A DNA stretch of 64,000 nucleotides from Providencia zhijiangensis (GTDB lineage: Bacteria > Pseudomonadota > Gammaproteobacteria > Enterobacterales > Enterobacteriaceae). The translations under genes and the position numbers were made by a program. The notes beneath the pieces are model-generated. The model made no database searches. It was not told the DNA's origin and saw only the letters and a program-made list of their open reading frames with translations. The stretch is from contig NZ_CP135990.1 of assembly GCF_030315915.2 (NCBI RefSeq), positions 1 to 64,000 of the forward strand, given 5' to 3'. Shown here in pieces: positions 30,270 through 40,706 of the stretch (position 1 is the first letter of the stretch; each line of letters starts with the position of its first letter).

Positions 30270-31562
30270 ATGACAATACAAACATCTGAAATTACATCTG
30301 TCTCCTCAAAGCGCACGACCTTCAAAGTCATGCTGGTTTGCTGGCTAAGCATTTTATTTGAAGGTTATGACGTGGGGGTGATGGGTGCTGTTTTACCGAC
30401 ACTCTCTGAATATAAAGAGTGGAATTTAACCCCTATTGAATTAGGCGCCTTGAGCAGTTACACCCTCGTGGGAATGTTCTTTGGTGCTTTTATTATTGGA
30501 ACATTAAGCGAGTTATATGGTCGACGACGCATGCTATTAATCTGCGTTACGCTATTTTCGTCCACCATGTTAGCCACTGCTTTAGCGCCAACACCTTGGT
30601 TTTTTGGATTAATGCGTTTTATCGGCGGAATCGGACTTGGGGGCGTGATCCCTGTCGCAGCCGCGCTCACCATTGAATATTCACCAACCGAAAAACGGTC
30701 GTTTAACTATGCCATTATGTACTCAGGCTACTCTCTGGGTATCTTATGTGCCGCGTTAGTGGCGATTGCGATTCTTAGCCAATTTGGTTGGCGTGGTGTA
30801 ATGATGGTCGGGTCATTGCCTTTATTATTAATTTGGCCAATGTCCCGCCTGTTACCAGAGTCGATTGAATACCTTAACAACCGAGGGCAACACGAAAAAG
30901 CGAGAAAACTGGCGGAGAAACTTGAAGTCACCTATCACGAACCCGTGAAGCTAGAAAAGCAGGCTTCTCGTAGCCTAAAAGAAGTCGTCGCGATTATCTT
31001 TTCCAAAGATTACCTGCGAGCAACTTGCTGTTTTTGGGTCGCGCTGTTCTGTGGAGGCTTCATCGTTTACGGCTTAAATACGTGGCTGCCATCCATCATG
31101 CGTAAAGAAGGTTATGATCTTGGCTCCAGCTTAACGTTCTTAGTGGTGTTCAGTTTATCTTCTGCGCTAGGCGGGTTATTCCTTGGGAAAGTCGCCGATA
31201 AATGCGGCGCTCGCGGCACAGTTGCATTCTTCTTTATGCTCGGTGCAATGGGCATTGGGTTGATGGTCTTCAAGCAAAATATCTATATGAATTATTTGCT
31301 TGTTGGTCTCGCGGGGATTGGCTGTATTTCTGCACCATTAATTTTGACCGGCTATGTCGCCCATTTCTATCCATCCAGTGTGCGAGCTTCTGCAACAGGT
31401 TGGACAATGAGTATCTCCCGTGTCGGAGCCATGTCCGGCCCTATGTTCGGGGCTTATATTGCCAGCCTTGGAGTCGCCAGCAGTTGGAACTTTGCCGCGT
31501 TCTCTGCGGTGACGGTAATAGGCGGTATTGCCGTAATGCTACTGCCAAGTAAACGCTTATAA
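30270..31562 (+). CDS. MFS transporter, aromatic acid:H+ symporter type
   Basis: The 430-residue, 12-helix permease has an AAHS/sugar-type motif FEGYDVGVMGAVLPTL in helix 1 (the D in helix 1 is typical of aromatic-acid symporters), loop 2-3 SELYGRRRMLL, and RFIGGIGLGGVIPVAAALTIEYSP. It probably imports an aromatic or other organic acid. It is divergent from the nitrilase-fold gene, so the two may handle the same compound, although that gene's catalytic cysteine is missing. A bidirectional terminator follows. Confidence 0.78.
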   Translation: MTIQTSEITSVSSKRTTFKVMLVCWLSILFEGYDVGVMGAVLPTLSEYKEWNLTPIELGALSSYTLVGMFFGAFIIGTLSELYGRRRMLLICVTLFSSTMLATALAPTPWFFGLMRFIGGIGLGGVIPVAAALTIEYSPTEKRSFNYAIMYSGYSLGILCAALVAIAILSQFGWRGVMMVGSLPLLLIWPMSRLLPESIEYLNNRGQHEKARKLAEKLEVTYHEPVKLEKQASRSLKEVVAIIFSKDYLRATCCFWVALFCGGFIVYGLNTWLPSIMRKEGYDLGSSLTFLVVFSLSSALGGLFLGKVADKCGARGTVAFFFMLGAMGIGLMVFKQNIYMNYLLVGLAGIGCISAPLILTGYVAHFYPSSVRASATGWTMSISRVGAMSGPMFGAYIASLGVASSWNFAAFSAVTVIGGIAVMLLPSKRL

Positions 31563-31572
31563 ACCCAAAAAC

Positions 31573-31603
31573 AAAATCCCCTCGGTAATTTCGAGGGGAT
31601 TTT
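31573..31603. terminator. Bidirectional terminator between the AAHS transporter and ulaD
   Basis: A 12-bp perfect stem (31573-31584 with 31592-31603) has a 7-base loop and A/T tails on both sides. It terminates both the transporter gene and the leftward ula operon. Confidence 0.93.
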
Positions 31604-31615
31604 TATCAATACCAA

Positions 31616-32260
31616 TTACCAGAAACGAGCAATTTGTTCACGCAGAGCTTCTGCGGTGGCTTTTCCTTTTTCCCCAACCAATGCACGCCCAGCAATAAAG
31701 GCTTTAGCTTTGATATCTTCAAAAAGGTGAATATCTTCTGGCACAATCCCGCCAGTTATCGACAGTTCGAGTCCTAAATCAGAAAGTTGGCGCATTTTAG
31801 TGAGATCTTCAGGTCCCCAGCCCACGCCAGCGAGCTCAGCATCACGAGAACGGTGGTAAATCGCCTGTTTGATCCCTAAGTCTACCCAGCGCTTCGCATC
31901 GTCTAATGTCCAGTTACCATACAGTTCAATTTGGATTTCACGACCAAATTCATCCGCTACTTTTTTACATGCCGTGATAGTGGCAATATGCGCCGCTGCC
32001 GAAACCGTGATCCAATCCGCGCCTGCTTCGAACGCCATTTTCGATAAAATCGCACCGCCGTCCGTGGTTTTCATATCGCAAACAATAATGTGTGATGGAT
32101 GATTTTTACGTAGGGTTGAAACCGCATTCATGCCTTCCGCAAAAGCCAAAATAGTACCAATTTCAATCACATCAACAAAAGACTCCACATTGTCAGCAAC
32201 CGCCAGCGCATCTTTCAGATTGGTTTGGTCTAATGCAATTTGAATTAAAGGTTTAGTCAT
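31616..32260 (-). CDS. ulaD: 3-keto-L-gulonate-6-phosphate decarboxylase
   Basis: The 214-residue TIM-barrel enzyme of the OMP decarboxylase suprafamily turns 3-keto-L-gulonate 6-phosphate into L-xylulose 5-phosphate. The metal/active-site motif DMKTTDGG lies near residues 62-69 (DxKxxD), with EIGTIL at the N-terminal substrate site and ITGGI plus FIAGRALV at the phosphate site. It is the last gene of the leftward ulaAB-ulaC-ulaD operon. Confidence 0.92.
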   Translation of the reverse strand: MTKPLIQIALDQTNLKDALAVADNVESFVDVIEIGTILAFAEGMNAVSTLRKNHPSHIIVCDMKTTDGGAILSKMAFEAGADWITVSAAAHIATITACKKVADEFGREIQIELYGNWTLDDAKRWVDLGIKQAIYHRSRDAELAGVGWGPEDLTKMRQLSDLGLELSITGGIVPEDIHLFEDIKAKAFIAGRALVGEKGKATAEALREQIARFW

Positions 32261-32310
32261 TTGATTATCCTAGTGTTTTAGATTAAATCGGGTATCTGAT
32301 GAATAACGGC

Positions 32311-32778
32311 CTAAGCCAATGCAGCATCAATCACCTGATAGACCTCATCTGCACTGGTGCAGCGGCGAATTTTATCGAGATCAATCCCCGTTTCGCTCTC
32401 TTCATCATCCAGTACTTGAGTCACTTCCATTAAGCCTTCCATATGTTCATCAGAAGAACTTCCCGCAAGCGTAATAAGGACATCCACAGGCTCACTTTCC
32501 CCATCAAATACAATCGGTTCTTTTAATGTCACCAAGGCAAATGCGGTTTTTAAAACACCATTTTCTGGGCGGGCATGAGGTAAGGCTAAATTAGGTGCAA
32601 TACAGATATAAGGGCCTAACTCTTTGACGCTGCTAATAATGGCTTCATGGTAATCCGGCAAAATCGCCCCAGATGCGATGAGCATATCGGTGCCAATCTT
32701 AATTGCATCCTGCCAATTATCCGCTGAGGCATGTAATTTAATGGAATTGTTATCCATTAGAGATTGTTTGAAACCCAT
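32311..32778 (-). CDS. ulaC: Ascorbate-specific PTS enzyme IIA
   Basis: The 155-residue EIIA of the mannitol/fructose type has the phosphorylated histidine in ALPHARPENG (H68). It passes phosphate from HPr to the EIIB domain of the adjacent permease for uptake of L-ascorbate as L-ascorbate 6-phosphate. AGGAG lies 9 bases before the ATG. It sits between the fused permease and ulaD. Confidence 0.92.
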   Translation of the reverse strand: MGFKQSLMDNNSIKLHASADNWQDAIKIGTDMLIASGAILPDYHEAIISSVKELGPYICIAPNLALPHARPENGVLKTAFALVTLKEPIVFDGESEPVDVLITLAGSSSDEHMEGLMEVTQVLDDEESETGIDLDKIRRCTSADEVYQVIDAALA

Positions 32779-32844
32779 GGCATTGCTCTCCTATCGTCAT
32801 GGACATACATCACTGAATCCCCATGACAAATTTAGTTATTGGAT

Positions 32845-34617
32845 TTATTTCGATTCACTAAAGTTATTATGAATAATCGCCAGTAATTCATCGCCAAATG
32901 AGTTGGGATTTAACATATTCTGCACACCCAGTACGAATTTACCTTCCCCCGCATCCATTTCAGAAGAGAGATGCTTGGAAGAGACAATAATGTCTGTATT
33001 CGCCAATTTTGATTTGTAATCAGAGACGGCGCAGGAATCCATCACATGAGGAATGCCTTTACCTTCAAGGTACTTAGCAATTTTCATTTTCATCATCATC
33101 GATGAACCTTGCCCATTACCACATACCGCGAGAATACTGACGGGTCTAGCTCCCGTTGAAATAGGCTGTTCTGTCGCTTCAACTGACGTATTTTCAACAC
33201 TCAGCTCCACTTGTGGCTCTGCTGCCGCAGCGGCTTGTGCATCTTCTTCCGCACGCAATCTTTTCGACGCAAAGTACATGTAAACAAACGACAGTCCAAT
33301 CAAGACAAAGAAGAAATATTTGGAGAAGGAAAGCCCCTGCATTACTGGTGGGAAAACTAACGCCCAGTCGGCCATGCCCATCCAACCGCTAAAATCCGTT
33401 CCTTGCTGGCTAAATAATGAAATTGCCCATGCAGACCCAACAACTTCAATAATTCCCATCACGAAACAGATTTTCATGACCGCTTTCCAGCCACCGAAAT
33501 GGTTGGCAAATACCCCAATTGTCGCATTGGAGAAGAACATCGGGATAAAACCGGGAATAATCATGATCGGGGAACTTAATCCCAACATAATCAATACCGC
33601 AGTAAACTGTCCCAACGCCCCCCACATAAAGCCGAATACCATGGCATTAGGAGAGAAAGCGTAAATTGCGGCACAGTCAATGGCGAGTACCGCGTTAGGA
33701 ATAACGCGCTCGGAAATCCCTTTAAACGCTTCAGAAAGCTCGGCAACAAACATCCGCACGCCAGTAACAATAATCTGGATGGCGACCGCGAATTTCAAAC
33801 CCGTTTCGAGAATATAGATGGTCCAATGGGTTTTCCCTGCCATTTCTTGTAAGTTAGTTAACCCAAAGGAAAGAAGAATAATGCCGAAGAAAACGGTCAT
33901 CACAATCGCGGTGGCAGCGATGCTATCATGGAAAATATGCAGCCATTTCGGTAGTTTAAGATTATCAACGCTATCGTTTTTATCACCGAGTTTATGGGCA
34001 ATTTTAGTGGCAACCCATGATGCGACTTGCTGCTGGTGACCGATTGAAAACCCAGCACCCCCAGTAACTGATTCCGTTGGCTTAAACATTATATTGGATG
34101 AAATACCCCAATACAGCGCCATGAGAACGGCTGAGTAGATAATGGTTTCCCACATGCTGGTGCCCAGCACAAAATAGAATACGGCGATCAATCCCGCTTG
34201 CTGGAACATGATATGCCCCGTCAGCATTATGGTGCGGATCCCCGTAATACGGCGGAAAAGTACCAAAAGAATATTAATCGCCAATGCAATCAGAACCGTA
34301 TATCCAACCCATGAATAGTTATCCCCCATGGTTTCCATGGTGGCCATCATTGAGGTGTATGGGTCGATAACTGAACCGGTAAGGTGATGATACTCTGACA
34401 TTTTTGCAATGACAGGTTTGAAGCTGGAGACTAATGTATCGGCTCCCACTTGCACTAACATAAAGCCGACAATTGTTTTTATGGTTCCCTTCAGGATGGT
34501 TGTGCCATCTCTCTTTAGAAGCCAGTAGCCAATCAATGTCACTAATCCCAGTAATAACGGGGCTTTGGTCATCACTTGGCTGTAAAAAATATAGAATGAG
34601 TCATACAGAAAATCCAT
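32845..34617 (-). CDS. Ascorbate-specific PTS enzyme IIC-IIB fusion (UlaA-UlaB)
   Basis: This 590-residue fusion has an N-terminal EIIC permease (about 1-465; roughly eleven membrane segments) of the UlaA type, a charged alanine-rich linker (about 470-490) and a C-terminal EIIB domain. The EIIB phosphocysteine is C499 in [10 protein letters not shown]. In E. coli these are two genes, ulaA and ulaB. It starts the leftward operon, with ulaR divergent upstream and UlaR-type sites in between. Confidence 0.93.
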   Translation of the reverse strand: MDFLYDSFYIFYSQVMTKAPLLLGLVTLIGYWLLKRDGTTILKGTIKTIVGFMLVQVGADTLVSSFKPVIAKMSEYHHLTGSVIDPYTSMMATMETMGDNYSWVGYTVLIALAINILLVLFRRITGIRTIMLTGHIMFQQAGLIAVFYFVLGTSMWETIIYSAVLMALYWGISSNIMFKPTESVTGGAGFSIGHQQQVASWVATKIAHKLGDKNDSVDNLKLPKWLHIFHDSIAATAIVMTVFFGIILLSFGLTNLQEMAGKTHWTIYILETGLKFAVAIQIIVTGVRMFVAELSEAFKGISERVIPNAVLAIDCAAIYAFSPNAMVFGFMWGALGQFTAVLIMLGLSSPIMIIPGFIPMFFSNATIGVFANHFGGWKAVMKICFVMGIIEVVGSAWAISLFSQQGTDFSGWMGMADWALVFPPVMQGLSFSKYFFFVLIGLSFVYMYFASKRLRAEEDAQAAAAAEPQVELSVENTSVEATEQPISTGARPVSILAVCGNGQGSSMMMKMKIAKYLEGKGIPHVMDSCAVSDYKSKLANTDIIVSSKHLSSEMDAGEGKFVLGVQNMLNPNSFGDELLAIIHNNFSESK

Positions 34618-34915
34618 ATTTTTACCCCTAAATCAAATTTAGTGTGAATTATTATCTTATTTAAAATTACATTACCCTGATCACAGACAAGCATTCTCAC
34701 GCTATAATCAAACAGTTCATCAATTTAATCACTCAAACACATTTTGTAATCATAAGTAATCACCATTTGCTCATTTATGATTATTTAAAGTGACACTTTT
34801 TGACCAGTAAAAAACCCTACATTTGTTGAGCCGATCACAACAAATATAGTAAAAATCAATATTTACATATAGTTAAAGAATTAAATTGGCATGGGTAATT
34901 TTTGAATTTAGTGAG

Positions 34916-34943
34916 TTGACAATTTTCACCATGATCATATAGA
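34916..34943 (+). promoter_or_regulatory. ulaR: Promoter of ulaR
   Basis: The -35 box TTGACA (34916-34921) and -10 box TATAGA (34938-34943) are 16 bases apart, an almost consensus pair on the plus strand. The first GAATCAAA operator repeat begins at the -10. Confidence 0.7.
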
Positions 34944-34969
34944 ATCAAATTCAATCATTTTGAATCAAA
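34942..34969. promoter_or_regulatory. ulaR: Likely UlaR operator repeats
   Basis: GAATCAAA occurs at 34942-34949 and 34962-34969, exactly 20 bases (two helix turns) apart, with TCAATCAT between. DeoR-family repressors often bind such helically phased repeats. The position over the ulaR promoter implies autoregulation. Confidence 0.55.
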
Positions 34970-35044
34970 AGTTGTCATGATACTGTGATTATAATAATCA
35001 TCACTAAAGACGAAAAATGATTATACAGAAATAAGGCGCTACAC

Positions 35045-35800
35045 ATGAATGAGACACAAAGACATCATGAAATTTTGTCTTTATTGAAAGAAAATCAAAT
35101 CATTAACGTATCTTTTATCACAAAACATTTTGATATCTCACCGGCAACTGCTCGCCGGGATATCGCCAAGCTAGATGAGCAAGGCAAACTCAAAAAAATA
35201 CGTAATGGTGCAGAGCGCATTGAAGAAAAAAGACTTAGATGGTCACCGCTGAATATCAACAGCACCGATCATTATGAGGAAAAATCACAAATCGCCATGA
35301 AAGCGGCAGAACTTTGCCAACCGGGAGATAGCGCTGTTATCAACTGTGGATCTACCGCATTTTTGCTAGGACAGCAACTGTGTGGAAAAGGGGTTCAGAT
35401 AGTAACAAACTATTTCCCTCTCGCCAGCTACTTGATTGAAGAAGAGCATGAAGATGTGATTCTGATTGGCGGACAATATAACCGAACACAGGGGATTTTC
35501 CTCAATCCAGCATTAAGCACATTGATGGGATATGCCGGAAACTGGATGTTTACTTCAGGGAAAGGTTTAACCGAAACAGGGCTGTACAAAACAGATATGC
35601 TGACTGCGGTCGCGGAGCAACAGATGCTCGATCGTATTGATAAATTGGTTGTCGTTGTGGATAGCTCAAAAGTTGGAAGTCGAACAGGCATGTTATTTTG
35701 CCCTGCCGAAAAAATTGACTATCTCATCACTGGTAAGAACGCCGACCCGAAAATTATCAAAGCCATCGAAGCCCAAGGCACGCAAGTCATCCTTGTATAA
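35045..35800 (+). CDS. ulaR: DeoR-family repressor of the ascorbate genes
   Basis: The 251-residue protein has the same length as E. coli UlaR and a DeoR helix-turn-helix (VSFITKHFDISPATARRDIAKLDEQGKLKK, key residues). The effector domain has NCGSTAFLLGQQLCGK, which binds L-ascorbate 6-phosphate in the E. coli protein, and GLTETGLYKTDMLTAVAEQ. It represses the ula genes until the inducer is present. It is divergent from the permease and followed by ulaG. Confidence 0.94.
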   Translation: MNETQRHHEILSLLKENQIINVSFITKHFDISPATARRDIAKLDEQGKLKKIRNGAERIEEKRLRWSPLNINSTDHYEEKSQIAMKAAELCQPGDSAVINCGSTAFLLGQQLCGKGVQIVTNYFPLASYLIEEEHEDVILIGGQYNRTQGIFLNPALSTLMGYAGNWMFTSGKGLTETGLYKTDMLTAVAEQQMLDRIDKLVVVVDSSKVGSRTGMLFCPAEKIDYLITGKNADPKIIKAIEAQGTQVILV

Positions 35801-35848
35801 TTAGATTAACTATCTAATTCAACGAATTAACAAATTTATTCTGTATTT

Positions 35849-35872
35849 CGCCTTATTTTCATGAATAAGGCG
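35849..35872 (+). repeat. Hairpin between ulaR and ulaG
   Basis: CGCCTTATT (35849-35857) and AATAAGGCG (35864-35872) form a 9-bp stem with a 6-base loop. No T-run follows. A second inverted repeat AATTAGAT/ATCTAATT (35799-35806 with 35812-35819) starts at the ulaR stop. One may be an operator for ulaG, the other a partial terminator. Confidence 0.45.
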
Positions 35873-35876
35873 CTAA

Positions 35877-36983
<1,107 letters not shown>

Positions 36984-37005
36984 GGTTGATATCGATTAAA
37001 AAAAC

Positions 37006-37040
37006 AAAATCCGGTCAGGCGCATTTCCTGACCGGATTTT
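37006..37040. terminator. Bidirectional terminator between ulaG and the SLC13 gene
   Basis: A 14-bp perfect stem (37006-37019 with 37027-37040) with a 7-base loop separates two convergent genes. A- and T-rich ends allow it to work on both strands. Confidence 0.95.
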
Positions 37041-37090
37041 TATTATCTTTATAAAAACCGCTAACTTTATATTAATCACCAAAATCGCGA

Positions 37091-38386
37091 TTAAGGGATC
37101 ACGCCCAGCAATTTAAACCAGAAATAATCCAGCGGTACCAAGAGGAAAAAGGTCAAAATAAACAAGATAAGACATAACCTTACCCCATCCATTAACGGCA
37201 CTTTGCCCATTCCCATCGCGACAACAATCGGAGATGCTTGATAAGGCAATAAAGGTGTCGAATAACCGATAACTTGTACCATTAGAACTGCAATCAGCGG
37301 TAAGCCCGTGGCATTAGAGAGCGATTCCGCTAACGGGGTATACAGTGCTGGAACACCGTTTGCCGTCACCACAAAGTTTAAGCCGCTGGTCAGTCCCACT
37401 AAGCTACCAAAATCCATAAATGGGCTATTTGGGTCAAGTGGCAGCATCTTTTGTAAGTAAGTACCAACCACCATCCCTACGTTGGAATAACTCACCAATG
37501 TTGCTAGGCTCAAAATCCCTGCGACATAAATACAAGTGCGGATATTCACAGCTTTAACAAACTCGTCATTGGTGACAAAACCGACTTTAGGTAGCAAGCA
37601 GAAACATGCCGCGACTAATCCCACCCATGCCGGTGAAATACCGTGTGTGGTATCCGTGATCCAGAAAAGCAACGTGACAGCCAGCACAACACCGAGCTTT
37701 TTCTCATCGCGGCTCATTGGCGGTAAGGTTTTTTGTTCAGCCACCTGCTGCAATTTGGCAGGAAATAGAAAATAGATACACAGCACCACCATTGCACCTT
37801 TAATTAGCCCTAAGATTGGCATGTGCAGGAACAGATAATTCAAATAGGAAAGTTTAAGGTGGTAGGTGGTTTCTATCGCCCCCGCCATGACGAGGTTGGG
37901 AACGTTTGCAGGCAGCACGGTTGCAGAAAGTTGGAAGGTACCAAAACCGACCGCCAGCGCTAACCCGATACGCCCTCGACTGCCACTTACCAACCCGACT
38001 TTATCCGCTATTGCCATCACAATCGGCATCAGTAATGCAATTCGCCCCATATTCGACGGCATAATAAATGCCAACCCATACGCGAGGATCACCACGCCAA
38101 TGATCAATGAGAGCCAGGATTTGGTAAAACGTCCTGAGATATGCTGCGCAATACGTTCCGCCAGCCCCACTTTATTGATGGCAAACCCAAGAATAAAGCC
38201 GCTTAAAACGAGCCAAAATGCTTCTGAGGTGAATCCTGAGAAAATCACATTGGTTGGCGCTAAATGTAAACATGCCGCTGCTGCTAAAAACAGTAATGCT
38301 ACTAAATATTCTGGTAGTTTTCCTGTCGCCCAAAACCCTATTGTGATTGCGATGACAACCGCACTCAACCATTCAATCTCTGCCAT
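37091..38386 (-). CDS. SLC13/DASS-family carboxylate transporter
   Basis: The 431-residue protein has about eleven membrane segments and family features: the SNT-like turn in FIMPSNMGRIALLMPIV, the second NxP/T region in VVTANGVPALYTPLAE, and the C-terminal GYSTPLLPYQASPIVVAMG. Such carriers import di- or tricarboxylates or sulfate with Na+. The specific substrate cannot be told. It converges on ulaG but is separated by a strong terminator, so a link to ascorbate is not supported. Confidence 0.8.
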   Translation of the reverse strand: MAEIEWLSAVVIAITIGFWATGKLPEYLVALLFLAAAACLHLAPTNVIFSGFTSEAFWLVLSGFILGFAINKVGLAERIAQHISGRFTKSWLSLIIGVVILAYGLAFIMPSNMGRIALLMPIVMAIADKVGLVSGSRGRIGLALAVGFGTFQLSATVLPANVPNLVMAGAIETTYHLKLSYLNYLFLHMPILGLIKGAMVVLCIYFLFPAKLQQVAEQKTLPPMSRDEKKLGVVLAVTLLFWITDTTHGISPAWVGLVAACFCLLPKVGFVTNDEFVKAVNIRTCIYVAGILSLATLVSYSNVGMVVGTYLQKMLPLDPNSPFMDFGSLVGLTSGLNFVVTANGVPALYTPLAESLSNATGLPLIAVLMVQVIGYSTPLLPYQASPIVVAMGMGKVPLMDGVRLCLILFILTFFLLVPLDYFWFKLLGVIP

Positions 38387-38561
38387 CCACGTAACCTTCT
38401 GCTGATTTTTATTGTTGTTTATTATTGCTCAATACTGCATCAAGAAAATTAAGTATACGTGAAATTGATAGCGAATAGATGCATACACAAGCAACTAATT
38501 AGCATCGAGTTGTTATAGTTCAGCAGGGAAATTTAAATGGTGTGTAAGAATAGAGAAGTAA

Positions 38562-38595
38562 TAAAAAGCCGGTGTACTTTTACAGGGCACCGGCT
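38562..38595 (-). terminator. Terminator of the glmUS transcript
   Basis: AGCCGGTG (38567-38574) and CACCGGCT (38588-38595) form an 8-bp stem. On the minus strand it is followed by TTTTTAT. It lies 22 bases after the glmS stop. Confidence 0.9.
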
Positions 38596-38617
38596 GGATT
38601 TTTAAATCAGAGCGAGA

Positions 38618-40450
38618 TTACTCAACAGTCACTGATTTTGCCAAGTTACGTGGCTGATCGACGTCTGTGCCTTTGATTAACGCAACATGGTAAGACAGTA
38701 ATTGCAGTGGCACCGTATAGAAAATTGGTGCAATTAACTCTTCTACATGCGGCAGGGGAACAATTTTCATGTTTTCACTTGCCACAAAACCAGCATCTTG
38801 GTCAGCGAACACATACAGCAGACCACCACGTGCGCGAACTTCTTCAATGTTAGATTTCAGTTTTTCTAACAGTTCGTTGTTCGGAGCAACGATGATAACC
38901 GGCATATCTGCATCAATTAATGCTAATGGGCCATGTTTTAATTCGCCCGCGGCATATGCTTCAGCGTGGATATACGAAATCTCTTTCAGTTTCAGAGCGC
39001 CTTCAACAGCGATAGGGAACTGATCGCCACGACCTAAGAACAGCGCATGGTTTTTGTCTGAGAAATCTTCCGCTAACGCTTCAATCACTTTGTCTTGAGA
39101 CAGCATGCTTTCAATACGCGCTGGCAATGCGTGAAGTGCATGAGCAATACGCTCTTCCAGTTCTGGGTTAGCCCCTTTCAAGCGTCCCATATACGCCACC
39201 AGCATCAACAATACCGTTAATTGGGTTGTGAATGCTTTGGTGGAAGCGACGCCAATTTCCGCGCCCGCTTTGGTCATCAGCGAAAACTCAGATTCGCGAA
39301 CTAATGACGATGCACCAACATTACAAATCGCCAGAGACGTTAAGTAGCCTAACTCTTTAGACAAGCGCAGAGCCGCTAAAGTATCTGCCGTTTCCCCTGA
39401 TTGGGAAATGGTGATCATCAAGCTGCCTTTACGGTGTGCTGGTTTGCGGTAGCGGTATTCAGACGCAATTTCCACGTCACAAGGGATACCCGCCAGTGAT
39501 TCAAACCAATAACGCGCAACCATCCCGGCGTTGTAGGAAGTCCCACAAGCAACGATTTGGATATGGTCGACTTTAGACAGAATTTCGCTGGCTTTCGGGC
39601 CTAATTCACTCAGGTCGATACCATTATCTTGGTTAAAACGCCCTTCAAGGGTGTTTTTAATCGCCATCGGCTGTTCATAGATCTCTTTTTGCATGTAATG
39701 GCGGTATGCGCCTTTATCACCTGCATCGTATTGAACATTCGATTCGATTTGCTCACGTTCAACTGGTGCGCCTTGTTTATCAAAAATACGCACAGTGCGA
39801 CGAGTGACTTCCGCAATATCCCCTTCTTCTAGGTAGATAAAACGACGAGTCACAGGCAATAATGCCAGTTGGTCAGAAGCTAAGAAGTTTTCGCCAACAC
39901 CCAAACCGATAACCAACGGGCTACCAGAGCGTGCTGCGACTAATAATTCTGGGTTGCGGCTATCCATAATCACGGTGCCATAAGCGCCACGTAATTGCGG
40001 GATCACGCGCTGAACCACTTCCAGTAATGTGCCGCCTTGCTGCTGTTCATGATGAACAAGGTGCGCAATTACTTCCGTGTCAGTGTCTGAACTAAAAATA
40101 TAGCCAAGTTTTTTCAGCTCTTCTTTCAGTTCTAAATAGTTCTCGATAATTCCGTTATGAACAACGGCAATATAACCCGAGGTATGAGGGTGAGCGTTAC
40201 GCTCGCTTGGAATACCATGAGTCGCCCAACGAGTATGCGCGATACCCGTTCCACCAGAAACTGGGTTCTTTTCTGCTTCTTCCGCCAGCATTTGTACTTT
40301 ACCGACTTCACGTAAGCGTTGCAGATGACCTTCATGCTCAACCACCGCCATACCCGCAGAGTCATAACCACGGTATTCTAAACGGCGAAGACCTTCTAAC
40401 AGAATTTCCGCGATATCACGTTGTGCGACAGCACCAACAATTCCACACAT
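38618..40450 (-). CDS. glmS: Glutamine-fructose-6-phosphate aminotransferase
   Basis: The 610-residue enzyme makes glucosamine 6-phosphate from fructose 6-phosphate and glutamine, the first step to UDP-GlcNAc. Cys2 in MCGIVGAV is the N-terminal glutaminase nucleophile, and two SIS sugar-isomerase domains follow ([37 protein letters not shown]). The end [11 protein letters not shown] matches the family. It lies 256 bases after glmU on the same strand; in E. coli this gene is a target of the GlmZ small RNA. Confidence 0.98.
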   Translation of the reverse strand: MCGIVGAVAQRDIAEILLEGLRRLEYRGYDSAGMAVVEHEGHLQRLREVGKVQMLAEEAEKNPVSGGTGIAHTRWATHGIPSERNAHPHTSGYIAVVHNGIIENYLELKEELKKLGYIFSSDTDTEVIAHLVHHEQQQGGTLLEVVQRVIPQLRGAYGTVIMDSRNPELLVAARSGSPLVIGLGVGENFLASDQLALLPVTRRFIYLEEGDIAEVTRRTVRIFDKQGAPVEREQIESNVQYDAGDKGAYRHYMQKEIYEQPMAIKNTLEGRFNQDNGIDLSELGPKASEILSKVDHIQIVACGTSYNAGMVARYWFESLAGIPCDVEIASEYRYRKPAHRKGSLMITISQSGETADTLAALRLSKELGYLTSLAICNVGASSLVRESEFSLMTKAGAEIGVASTKAFTTQLTVLLMLVAYMGRLKGANPELEERIAHALHALPARIESMLSQDKVIEALAEDFSDKNHALFLGRGDQFPIAVEGALKLKEISYIHAEAYAAGELKHGPLALIDADMPVIIVAPNNELLEKLKSNIEEVRARGGLLYVFADQDAGFVASENMKIVPLPHVEELIAPIFYTVPLQLLSYHVALIKGTDVDQPRNLAKSVTVE

Positions 40451-40657
40451 ATTAAGTTATTCCTAAATAAAGGGGTTATTCCCCTCTTATTGTCGCAACC
40501 TGATTATTGTTCAGCTTTCGCTGTTCCCCAGCCTTGTAGAAACGGGGAATTTATTGTTTTGTTTGCTACTTTGTAGCGATTTTTATATTAAAAAATACTG
40601 ACCGACATTGCTTAGACTGCTAATTCTTAGATAGCTAATTCGTTCATAGCTAATCAT

Positions 40658-40681
40658 AGGAGAGACTTGAATATCTCTCCT
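40658..40681 (-). repeat. Hairpin in the glmU-glmS gap
   Basis: AGGAGAGA (40658-40665) and TCTCTCCT (40674-40681) form an 8-bp stem with an 8-base loop, 26 bases after the glmU stop. There is no T-run. In E. coli this gap is the RNase E processing and GlmZ-controlled region, so an RNA-level role is plausible. Confidence 0.5.
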
Positions 40682-40706
40682 CTATATTTACTTATGTTTT
40701 ATTTAC

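Larger units (their letters stand above)
34618..35044. promoter_or_regulatory. Divergent control region between the ula permease and ulaR
   Basis: The 427 bases hold the ulaR promoter and repeats listed separately, and an inverted repeat ATTTGTTG/CAACAAAT (34821-34828 with 34838-34845) nearer the permease. The latter contains a GATCACA, possibly a CRP half-site. No gene is present. Confidence 0.7.

Noticed and set aside
33320-33664. 114-codon open frame opposite the ula permease
   Set aside because: It is a shadow of a highly conserved membrane protein and has no recognisable features.
37091-38386. SLC13 transporter as part of the ascorbate locus
   Set aside because: It converges on ulaG and is separated by a 14-bp bidirectional terminator, and the ula permease already provides uptake.
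37866-38405. 179-codon open frame opposite the SLC13 transporter
   Set aside because: It mirrors the transporter's codon pattern, has no ribosome-binding site and no family resemblance.
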